Source: Bernardetiaceae bacterium (GTDB lineage: Bacteria; Bacteroidota; Bacteroidia; Cytophagales; Bernardetiaceae). Taken from it: 61,858 nucleotides of DNA. Both the position numbers and the translations under genes were made by a program. Positions 27,067-34,495 of this stretch are shown here, in pieces. The notes below the pieces were generated by a model. It had not been told where the DNA came from. It saw nothing but the letters and a program-made list of their open reading frames with translations, and ran no database searches. Each line of letters opens with the position of its first letter. Within the stretch, counting starts at the first letter, position 1. The DNA lies in assembly GCA_020832465.1 (NCBI GenBank), contig JAFIER010000132.1, forward strand, positions 1 through 61,858, read 5' to 3'.

Positions 27067-27225
27067 CTAACCGCTCGCTAGTCTAATAACCATTTGACAT
27101 CTAATATCTCTACTGTCTGTAGTAGCGAAGCTCCAGCTTCGTTTTAGACTATTTCCGAAGCTGGAGCTTCGGGCTAGAGCTATAATTTTATTAAATGTTT
27201 ACTGACTGCACTAGATAGCGGTTAG
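27067..27225. repeat. Element with 16-bp inverted ends and a GAAGCTGGAGC hairpin (type 4)
   Basis: Inverted ends CTAACCGCTCGCTAGT (27067-27082) and ACTAGATAGCGGTTAG (27210-27225) enclose a 16-bp perfect-arm hairpin, CGAAGCTCCAGCTTCG (27126-27141) with its complement (27156-27171). The same core, inverted, is found inside the MITE at 41439. It fills the space upstream of the DUF262 gene. No target duplication is seen. Confidence 0.7.
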
Positions 27226-27247
27226 TTCTTATTAGTTTATGTCTTAA

Positions 27248-27886
27248 TTAGAAGTAAAAACCGAGGTCTAAAGAAAAATAGCTCATAAGGACTCGTCCGA
27301 CCTCTGCTCTTTTCTTTGTAACGCGTGTAAGTCCGTGATGGTAACTAAATCCTACATCTACCATACCGACATCGCCCGTAGCGATTTCAGCCCCTACGCC
27401 TACAATAAAATCGGGAATGAGTAGGTTATAATTGTTTAGCCTGCGATTAGTTATGCTCTCCCGATTGGCTTCTACGGTAGTAGATGCGCCTACATTAAGT
27501 CCGAGTTGAAGACCAAAAAGACCTCTTATTCTTACGCCATCTATGACTTCGCCCGAGCGCATCTTGAGTGCTAAGGGAATTTCTACTGCTGTAAAAGAGA
27601 CATCGGTGAGTGAGCTATCGGTTTCACTTTTATAGCCTTTGCGCACAATTTGTACACCTGAGTGGAGGGCAACGCTTTCAGAAATATTATAATCGAGCTT
27701 TAAGCCACCTGAAAAGCCAATTTTTGCGCTATTATTTAAATCATCAACTACATTTCTGTCTTCATCTGTTACACGTGGAAAGCTAACAATAGGGCTAAAA
27801 TTTAAGCCTAAGCGAAGCTCGCCTTGTGAGAAAGCCGAAAAGCTAATTAAAAATGCAAGAATGCCGAGTAAAAATGTTTTTTTCAT
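27248..27886 (-). CDS. Outer-membrane beta-barrel (porin-family) protein
   Basis: A 212-residue protein when started at the ATG at 27886, which opens a typical signal peptide MKKTFLLGILAFLIS ending in AFSQG. An upstream in-frame ATG at 28003 would add 39 residues before the signal peptide and is unlikely. The mature part alternates strands with YNISESVALHSGVQIVRKG and ends in LDLGFYF, with a terminal aromatic as in barrel proteins. It matches the PorT/OMP_b-brl_2 type barrels of Bacteroidota. Function unknown. Confidence 0.82.
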   Translation of the reverse strand: MKKTFLLGILAFLISFSAFSQGELRLGLNFSPIVSFPRVTDEDRNVVDDLNNSAKIGFSGGLKLDYNISESVALHSGVQIVRKGYKSETDSSLTDVSFTAVEIPLALKMRSGEVIDGVRIRGLFGLQLGLNVGASTTVEANRESITNRRLNNYNLLIPDFIVGVGAEIATGDVGMVDVGFSYHHGLTRVTKKRAEVGRVLMSYFSLDLGFYF

Positions 27887-28029
27887 GGTATTGAAGTTTG
27901 TGTGTGTAAAAAATATAAAAATTACTTTGCGATTTTGGTGATAAAAGTGCCGTAAATATACGATTTTATAGCATAAATATGCCTTATTTATGATTTTTAA
28001 CACCTTATTTGTTGGGCTTTTATCAGCTG

Positions 28030-28608
28030 TTATTCTTCAATCTTATACTCAATTCGTTTAATACGCGCATCACCTGCATCGGTAAGTGCTACAACAACCC
28101 ACATTTTTGTATTTTCAGGGCGCTCTATATTGCGATTCATAAACATGTTATCAATTTCCTCGGCTTTTTCTTTGTTGGTAAAATAAGATTCTAAGCCTGC
28201 AGTCAAATCGATGTAATCATACTCGCTCATATATTTATCTTTTACGATTACTTTTAGATAAGGTACACCACCTTGTGGGGGTTTTTGCCAAAGTCCTGCG
28301 GGCGAGTAAAATTCGTTTTTATCAGCTTTGAGTTCGAGGTAGAGCTTATCGCCAAAGTCGAGGTTATGCTCAAGGGTTTTGATGTCGTTGGGTAGCTCAT
28401 TGAGTGAAAGCGTACTGAATTCATAGTTGAGTATGCTATATTGCCCACGAAAATAATCTCTTGGATCGCGGGGTTCTATCAAAAAATTTACTTCTTTGCC
28501 GTGCAAGAGTGGGTGTAGGTTTTTGACAAACATGCCCATAAGTACAAGGCATTGCAAACCTATGGCAAGCCAAAGCAGTTGTTTGTTTTTCAAAATTTGA
28601 ACATTCAT
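28030..28608 (-). CDS. GDYXXLXY-domain membrane protein
   Basis: 192 residues from the ATG at 28608. It has one N-terminal membrane helix (about 9-28) and an extracytoplasmic domain with the signature RDYFRGQYSILNYEF, the GDYxxLxY motif that names this family. The second half contains LYLELK and VPYLKVIVKDK. The frame extends to 28677, but the extra residues are not like an export signal. Family proteins often sit beside a DUF2157 membrane protein; no such gene is here. Function unknown. Confidence 0.8.
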   Translation of the reverse strand: MNVQILKNKQLLWLAIGLQCLVLMGMFVKNLHPLLHGKEVNFLIEPRDPRDYFRGQYSILNYEFSTLSLNELPNDIKTLEHNLDFGDKLYLELKADKNEFYSPAGLWQKPPQGGVPYLKVIVKDKYMSEYDYIDLTAGLESYFTNKEKAEEIDNMFMNRNIERPENTKMWVVVALTDAGDARIKRIEYKIEE

Positions 28609-28693
28609 ATTCTCACTATTCAATGGTATGTGGTGTGTATTGCATAGCAAACGTAAAAAGCAATCAAAAAGATACAATTTGCTTATAATCTTA

Positions 28694-29278
28694 TCAAAAT
28701 CGCATCAAATGCTTTATCGTATTTGCATTTTCAGTACTGCTAAGCCGCTCGAGAAGGCGCAATGCAACGCCTATTGCGGTCGAAGGACCTTGCGAAGTGA
28801 TAATATGACCAGTCTCTATGATCGCATTTGTATGGCAGACCTCCGCGCCTAAAAGTTGGAGCTGCTCGAGCCGTTTGCCTTTGCTTAGGTTGTAGGTGGT
28901 GGCTTTTTTATTTTTCAAAATACCCGCTTTGCCTAAAGGCAATGCACCCACACAGATGCTTGCAATAGGTTTTTGAACGCGATCAAAAGCCCGTATAAGC
29001 TCGAGAAATCGCTCATCGTAAGCATCTTTATAAAATCCAAACTCTTCGAAGCCGCCTGGGATAGCCAAAGCATCAAAATCAGAAACTCGAACCTGGCCCC
29101 AAGCTAAGTCTGTTTTGAGCTTAAAGTTCCAAGCCCCCCGTACTTCCGAAGTAAGGGCGGTATAGCGCAAACCCACGGGGATAAGCCCCTCAGCCCTACT
29201 CCAGCCCATTACATCTGTAAAAGCACTTGCTTCATACTCCTCAAAACCGTTAGCTAACAATAATAAAACTTGTTTCAT
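28694..29278 (-). CDS. DJ-1/PfpI-family protein
   Basis: A 194-residue class I glutamine amidotransferase-like protein. The nucleophile elbow SICVGALPLG places Cys109, and the conserved acidic residue lies in GFEEYEASAF (about 13-16). The Rossmann-like core contains ALAIPGGFEEFG. The elbow has VGA instead of the chaperone/glyoxalase HGA pattern, as in ThiJ/YajL-like 4-methyl-5(beta-hydroxyethyl)thiazole group members. Proposed roles include repair of glycated molecules or redox sensing. The specific role is unknown. It lies 85 bp upstream of the GDYXXLXY gene on the same strand. Confidence 0.88.
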   Translation of the reverse strand: MKQVLLLLANGFEEYEASAFTDVMGWSRAEGLIPVGLRYTALTSEVRGAWNFKLKTDLAWGQVRVSDFDALAIPGGFEEFGFYKDAYDERFLELIRAFDRVQKPIASICVGALPLGKAGILKNKKATTYNLSKGKRLEQLQLLGAEVCHTNAIIETGHIITSQGPSTAIGVALRLLERLSSTENANTIKHLMRF

Positions 29279-29380
29279 AAAATAAAAATCCTAATTTTGT
29301 AGTTCTGACTACACACTGGAGTTATGCAAAAATGTGTAGTCGTATGACAATGTTCATGACACCTAACTTATCATTGCCTT

Positions 29381-30172
29381 ATGTTTAGATTTTCAAAAAT
29401 AGTTTTTTTTCGCTTTTTTATATTATTTGGGCTTGCTTTTTTTTTATTTTGTGAGAAAAGTGAAGCACAGCCTCGCCGTAAGGTTAGCAATTGGCATCAC
29501 AACTTTGGACTTTCTGTCGGTGGTGGTAATAACCAATTGGCTGCATCGCTCAAGTGGTTTCATTTGTATGGTGTAGATAGCGAGCAACGGTTTCGTATAG
29601 GATATGGCTTCCGTCTCAATTTTACGGGCGGTGGGGATATACCCTTTTATTCAGCACCTTATGAATTGCGCAAAGATAAAGCAACAACTGATACGCTCGA
29701 ACTCAAAGAACCACAACTTATTTCCCTCAATATAGGACTTTATATGACGTATAGCATTACAGAACGCTGGCTTTTAGGTTTTAATATGGATTTGGCCGGC
29801 GCTGGATTTGGGGCTGAAAGCCCTGGTATTTTATATTCCGAGCAAATCCCACAACCTGAGGGGTTACTTATTGCAGAAAATAAACCGCAATATGGCAATC
29901 TTTTCCGAGGCTGGCGCGATGACTTGGGTGCGCTCAATACCGAAGTCTATGTAGGCTACCAGCTTTCGCCAAACTGGCAAATAAGAGGCGGAATAGCCCG
30001 ATATAAATGGGAGTTCAGAACGCCAATAGCTTTTGTAAGAGATAACGAACGCTACCGCAGCGCAGCTATTTTAGGATTTATAGGCGTAATATGGCAGCCT
30101 TTTGAAGCCTTTATACGATGCCCTAAGCAGAAAAAAGTAAAAATAAAAAAACTCAAAGAAGGGGAGTTTTGA
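29381..30172 (+). CDS. Predicted outer-membrane or surface protein, unknown function
   Basis: A 263-residue protein with a strongly hydrophobic signal peptide (about 8-25, cleavage near KSEAQ). The mature part is rich in aromatic alternation, with LNIGLYMTYSITERWLLGFNMDLAGAGFG, VYVGYQLSPNWQIRGG and a barrel-like strand pattern. It ends in a Lys-rich tail after RCPKQKK. It is probably a small beta-barrel similar to Bacteroidota outer-membrane proteins. No specific family was recognised. A MITE is inserted 59 bp after the stop. Confidence 0.7.
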   Translation: MFRFSKIVFFRFFILFGLAFFLFCEKSEAQPRRKVSNWHHNFGLSVGGGNNQLAASLKWFHLYGVDSEQRFRIGYGFRLNFTGGGDIPFYSAPYELRKDKATTDTLELKEPQLISLNIGLYMTYSITERWLLGFNMDLAGAGFGAESPGILYSEQIPQPEGLLIAENKPQYGNLFRGWRDDLGALNTEVYVGYQLSPNWQIRGGIARYKWEFRTPIAFVRDNERYRSAAILGFIGVIWQPFEAFIRCPKQKKVKIKKLKEGEF

Positions 30173-30231
30173 GAATACGGACTTATAGGATTTGCTAAAA
30201 ACAAATTTTAAATTTATATTTGACTTTATTT

Positions 30232-30333
30232 GGGTGTAAGTCAAGTTGGGAAAACGACTTAGATAATTTCAGCAATAACATTTCTTTAAGAAATATCATT
30301 GCTGGGCACATTTAGCAAAGTTGTCGTACACCC
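30232..30333 (+). mobile_element. Type 1 MITE, complete, 8-bp TSD CTTTATTT
   Basis: 102 bp from GGGTGTAAGTCAAGTTGGG to GTTGTCGTACACCC, flanked by CTTTATTT at 30224-30231 and 30334-30341. The central hairpin 30271-30303 uses AGCAATAACATTTCT paired with ATCATTGCT. The outer C of one arm is matched by G in the other. Confidence 0.93.
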
Positions 30334-30382
30334 CTTTATTTAGATTTGGATTCTAAACACTAACAACAAAACACAATTAAAA

Positions 30383-31051
30383 ATGAAAAATCAATGGATT
30401 GCATTTTTATGCTGTATAGCATTTTTAGCCGCCGCATGCAGCGCAGAAGATAAAAAAGAAGAAACCGCAGATACTTCAACAACGGATAGCCTTAGCGAAG
30501 AAGAGGCTTGGCCCACACCCTCGCCTCAGGAAGACAGCCGCCCTACACAAGTAAGAATGGACATTGCCATGGAGGCAATGGAAGACCGATGGACGGCAAT
30601 AGAAAATGCAGAAAATGCTAAAATTGAACAATTAGAAGTCATTATCAAAGATGTACCCTATATCGAAGGCTTCAAAAATACAACCCTATTAGACCGCATT
30701 GACCGCAAAAAGAAGGAACTACAAAAAGCTAGATTCAACCGAGAAACCATAGCCCAAGCTAAGGTCATGGACGCTTATGATAAACTCCTCGAAGAAATTG
30801 AAGCCCATCTGAAAGAATTATCAGAAACAACAGTAGATATAGAGCGTTTCCCTACTGTGCACAAAGCCTTGCAAGACTTTTTGCAATCTGCTAACCAAGA
30901 TGCAATTTTAAGACGCGATTATCAAGAAGCCGTCCAAGCTTACAACAAAATTATTGCAGAAGAAAAAGAGGAGTTAAACCGACTTGGTGAGTCTTATAGC
31001 AATTTAAAGCCTAAAGTCGTTTTTAATTATTCCGATGATATAGCAATGTAA
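30383..31051 (+). CDS. Coiled-coil lipoprotein, unknown function
   Basis: A 222-residue lipoprotein. The signal peptide ends in the lipobox LAAACS (Cys19-20), followed by an acidic low-complexity linker (KEETADTSTTDS) to about 45. The rest is helical and highly charged, with several heptad-like stretches (60-130, 145-210) such as RIDRKKKELQKARFNRE. Of the families I know, helical adaptor lipoproteins are the nearest in look, but none matches specifically. A hairpin lies 57 bp after the stop. Confidence 0.75.
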   Translation: MKNQWIAFLCCIAFLAAACSAEDKKEETADTSTTDSLSEEEAWPTPSPQEDSRPTQVRMDIAMEAMEDRWTAIENAENAKIEQLEVIIKDVPYIEGFKNTTLLDRIDRKKKELQKARFNRETIAQAKVMDAYDKLLEEIEAHLKELSETTVDIERFPTVHKALQDFLQSANQDAILRRDYQEAVQAYNKIIAEEKEELNRLGESYSNLKPKVVFNYSDDIAM

Positions 31052-31108
31052 ATTATGCTACTGGTTATCAATTTATTAGCTTGCACCAACCTCTGAATTG
31101 AAAGCGTT

Positions 31109-31154
31109 AAATATTAGAAATAACATTGCACTGAAAAATGTTATTTCTAATATT
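31109..31154. repeat. 33-bp-class hairpin between converging genes
   Basis: AAATATTAGAAATAACATT pairs with AATGTTATTTCTAATATTT, a long stem with A/T-rich base. It lies between the plus-strand lipoprotein and the minus-strand gene at 31184, so it is positioned as a shared terminator. Confidence 0.8.
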
Positions 31155-31183
31155 TTACCAAACAACTACAGCTTCGTAGCGCC

Positions 31184-31660
31184 TTACTGTAGAAGTTCTG
31201 CATAAAGATATGAGTTAATGCTATCTTTTGAGGTGTTTATGACTGTTTTTTCGTAATGTACGAAGAGCTGTTTGCCTTTGTAGGAATCAGGATTTTGGGT
31301 AATCATAGCCCACATTTGATCTTTTTCCATAGGGGCGAGCATAGCAAAGGCTTCTATATGCCCTTCATTATTTTTGATGCGAAGTATAGGTGTTTTGCCT
31401 TCTGTATATATATCTACGAACTCACCCTGGGCATGCCAATGTAGTATATCCTCTTCCATACCCTCTGGATTAGGCGTAAGAAGCTCGACTTCTATGCTGT
31501 CTTCGCTATTTATGGTATCGTAAGTTATATCTTTTTCTGTAGTGTCTTGTTTTGCTTCTTTGCTTTCTTGACTGGGGCTACAAGACACAAAAAACAAGGA
31601 AAGGCAACCCAAGAATATGAATAAAAAGCGAATAGGAAATAGTAGAAAGCAGTAGGTCAT
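31184..31660 (-). CDS. Small lipoprotein, unknown function
   Basis: A 158-residue lipoprotein. The hydrophobic leader (about 3-25) ends in the lipobox LFFVSC, followed by a polar acidic linker. A compact C-terminal domain (about 75-158) contains ILRIKNNEGHIEAFAML and ends with SYLYAELLQ. That domain looks like a small beta-barrel, of OB or NTF2 size. The family is not recognised. Short frames on the opposite strand here are accidental. Confidence 0.7.
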   Translation of the reverse strand: MTYCFLLFPIRFLFIFLGCLSLFFVSCSPSQESKEAKQDTTEKDITYDTINSEDSIEVELLTPNPEGMEEDILHWHAQGEFVDIYTEGKTPILRIKNNEGHIEAFAMLAPMEKDQMWAMITQNPDSYKGKQLFVHYEKTVINTSKDSINSYLYAELLQ

Positions 31661-31790
31661 ACTTTTGGAGGGGGATTATTGATTCTCTAATTTGCTAAAA
31701 GTTATGGTTTTTCTACACTTTATACGGAAATATGCTTCGAGTAAAACCCAAGAGTTTAATCATGGGAGTTAAAAAGCCGTATGCTAAGCC

Positions 31791-31858
31791 CATTTTTCCA
31801 TAGCTTTGGGGATTGCAAACCCTACCACGCTATGGAAAAATGTATAGTGAGTGGTATG
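31791..31858 (-). repeat. Type 2 element, one-hairpin remnant
   Basis: Palindrome with arms ATTTTTCCATAGC and GCTATGGAAAAAT (31792-31841), followed by the type 2 end GTATAGTGAGTGGTATG. The AGAAATAAC hairpin that normally precedes TAAGCCC is missing. Confidence 0.65.
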
Positions 31859-31866
31859 AAAAGTTA

Positions 31867-33981
31867 TTAAACAATAGGCTCTCTATCCAAATAACCGTCC
31901 CAGCGTACAGGTTGTAGCCAAGTTACTTCGGTTATAAACAGCGAGAAACCTTCAACTTTATTTTCGCTATTGTGTAGCGGGTTGAGTTCTATCAGATAGT
32001 AAATATCCTCAAAACTACTATCTTTGATATTTCTTACAATAGAATAAGCCTCTCCTGCAAGGGCGCGTTCGTAATAAGGTTTCCACTCTTCTACATGCTC
32101 TGGCAGTAGGTTTTTGAGTAGGTTATCGCCCTCTTCGAGTGGTTTTTTGATAATGCGTTCGAACATTCTACTATAAGCCTGATTAATGACTCGTATGTTA
32201 AAGTCAGCGTCAGCAGCAAGTACAAAGTGCTGATTTTCATCAATAACTTGTCTGAACTTGTAGTTTTTGCTTTGTAACTCTTGATGTACACGTTGCATTT
32301 CTTCTTGTGTAGTGGCGAGCTCTTCCATATTTTGTCGCATTTCTTCTTCTTGCGCACGCATTTGCTCTGCAAATATTTGCGACTCTTCGAGCAGTCCTTT
32401 GGTGCGTGAGTTAGAACGGGTTGCCGAGAGGGTCATGGCAATACTTTCTGATATGCGTTCTACAAACTCAATTTGATAAGATGCAAAGCGATTAAAAGAA
32501 GCAATTTCTATGGCGCCATAGACCTCTTCGTTCACAATAAGTGGCACAATAAGCAAAGTATCAGGCAGTGCATCGCCTAAGCCTGAGGTGATTTGTAAAT
32601 AACCTTGTGGTACTTCTGTCAGATAAATCGTACCTCGCTCGAGCAGTGCCTGCCCTATAAGCCCCTGCCCCCAGGCGAGCGTATTTTCTATGTATTTTTG
32701 TTTGTTGTACGCATAAGCAGAGCGCAATTTCAAAACCGTTTCGTTATTCTCATCTTCTATCAAAAATATTCCACCTTGGTTCGCTGATATATAACGTACT
32801 AAGTTGGCAATAACTTTATAGGTAAGTTTATCTACATCATTAGAATGCTTGCGCAAAACTTCACTAAACTTGGCAAGACCTTCGTTTGCCCAATTTCGTT
32901 TGTAGTCTTCTTCTGCATTTCGTTTTAAGTTATCTCGCATTTCTAAGAGGGCAAAACCCAGTTTATCGCGTTCGCTACGCACTTCAAAGGGAGTAGCGTA
33001 GTTGCCATTGCCTACTTCTGCGGCAAACTCTGTAATTTTTTCTAAACTTTGCGCTAAGCTATAAAGCGACTCATGGAGCTTACCAATCTCATCATTATTG
33101 CGAGACATATTAAGATTAACAGGCTCGCCCGCACTGAGTTGTTTTAAAATGCGACGTGTTTCTTTGAGCGGGTCCACGGCGATACGCACAATAACTGCAT
33201 AACCAGCAAAAAGTAATATCAAATTAAAGGCAATAAGTATAGCCACACGAATCAGGCTATTGCGGTAGTTATAGCTTTGAATTTCGATATGACCATTAGC
33301 CAAACCTTGCGAGAGGCGTAATAAGCTACTGCTATGCCTTGTGATATAATTGATATGCACGACAATAGCAGGATTGATAAGATTAAAAAGTTGTAACTCT
33401 TTGGCTTTATAAGTGGCGGTGCCTTGTGTACTTTGAGATGAAGAAGGTGGAAGAGAAAATAAATCATCTTCTGGTAGTTGCAAGCCTATATCGGCAGGTT
33501 CAAAAAGATTGTCTTGCTTTTCGTAGTAGCTAAACACACTATCTATATGAAGTTTATTGAGTGTAATCTCATCAAAACGCTTATCAAACTCTTTCCAAAT
33601 ACGTTTCATATCATAAAACTGGGACGCAAGCTCGGGCGCAATAGGAGATATATCTACACGATTCCAAAGGCGACTTTCATAAGAACCGCCTTTTTCTAAC
33701 AAATCCAAAGATTCGTTTACCCTATCTATTTGATACTGCATATCGGTAAGATCGGTTGCTCGGCCCTCAAGGCTATTGCGCAAATAGAAAATACTGCGTT
33801 GCATTGCCAATGTAATATCTTGAGATAAATTGACTTTTACACGGTCTTCGCGCAAAGCAAAACTCATCAATACTAAAAGTATGACATTGATAAGTGTAAT
33901 CAATCCTAAAAAAGAGAGAAAAATACCTATTCGTGCCTTGATGGTTAGGTTCTCGAGATATAATCGTTTTTTCCAGTTCAT
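31867..33981 (-). CDS. Membrane sensor with HAMP, GAF and PAS domains, no kinase (paralogue)
   Basis: A 704-residue protein with TM1 (about 17-38), a periplasmic region (39-243), TM2 (about 245-268), HAMP (about 270-325), GAF (about 370-520, with LAWGQGLIGQALLERGTI), a coiled coil (530-575) and PAS (about 580-700). It ends at the PAS with no catalytic domain. The overall plan and the ENTLAWGQGLIGQA / VPQGYLQITSGLG stretches parallel the 21329-23287 protein, so the two are paralogues. Signalling partners are not adjacent. Function unknown. Confidence 0.85.
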   Translation of the reverse strand: MNWKKRLYLENLTIKARIGIFLSFLGLITLINVILLVLMSFALREDRVKVNLSQDITLAMQRSIFYLRNSLEGRATDLTDMQYQIDRVNESLDLLEKGGSYESRLWNRVDISPIAPELASQFYDMKRIWKEFDKRFDEITLNKLHIDSVFSYYEKQDNLFEPADIGLQLPEDDLFSLPPSSSQSTQGTATYKAKELQLFNLINPAIVVHINYITRHSSSLLRLSQGLANGHIEIQSYNYRNSLIRVAILIAFNLILLFAGYAVIVRIAVDPLKETRRILKQLSAGEPVNLNMSRNNDEIGKLHESLYSLAQSLEKITEFAAEVGNGNYATPFEVRSERDKLGFALLEMRDNLKRNAEEDYKRNWANEGLAKFSEVLRKHSNDVDKLTYKVIANLVRYISANQGGIFLIEDENNETVLKLRSAYAYNKQKYIENTLAWGQGLIGQALLERGTIYLTEVPQGYLQITSGLGDALPDTLLIVPLIVNEEVYGAIEIASFNRFASYQIEFVERISESIAMTLSATRSNSRTKGLLEESQIFAEQMRAQEEEMRQNMEELATTQEEMQRVHQELQSKNYKFRQVIDENQHFVLAADADFNIRVINQAYSRMFERIIKKPLEEGDNLLKNLLPEHVEEWKPYYERALAGEAYSIVRNIKDSSFEDIYYLIELNPLHNSENKVEGFSLFITEVTWLQPVRWDGYLDREPIV

Positions 33982-34187
33982 TATGATAAAGCCTATGTGT
34001 TTCGTGGATGCTCGCTATAGCAGAGGCAAAATATTGTGGTTCGCTTTATACCGCAAAAATCTTACTTTTATATACCAAATAACATAAAAATTTTACGCAT
34101 TCCAAAGGCTAAGATAGAAATTTCTGTAAAAATAACAAAGTATTTGGGTATAATTACGACAAACAGCCTTTTTTTATCTGTAAAAAT

Positions 34188-34317
34188 CATAATACTATAC
34201 ATTTTTCCATAGCCTAGATGGAGTTGGCAAACCCCACGCTATGGAAAAATAGACTTAGCAGTAGTAACATTTCTCAAATAAATGTTATTACTATCAGGCC
34301 AATGTATAGCAGTAGCG
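34188..34317 (+). mobile_element. Type 2 two-hairpin element
   Basis: Starts CATAATACTATACATTTTTCC, has an imperfect CCATAGC/GCTATGG palindrome (34201-34250) and then the hairpin 34260-34292 (arm AGTAGTAACATTTCT, partner ATTACT, so pairing is kept by a G-T). It ends CCAATGTATAGCAGTAGCGC. It occupies the 513-bp gap between the sensor and topoisomerase genes. The rest of the gap has a possible TATCTTTG promoter element at 34393-34400. Confidence 0.65.
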
Positions 34318-34495
34318 CAAAAATAAAACTTTGCTACAACAAACTATTTCTGTTTCTCAAGGCTTATCGTTCATAATATCGAAGTTTTTAATTATCTTTG
34401 TAACTTGAATTGCTACCCTTGTTAGCATTGTGAACAAAAAATAGCTTGTTTTTTAGCAAAATATATATATATTCGGATAACGAAGCATTTTAAAT

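Noticed and set aside
27887-28003. Upstream extension of the beta-barrel protein by 39 residues
   Set aside because: It would place a polar, non-signal stretch ahead of a clear signal peptide. The internal ATG at 27886 is better.
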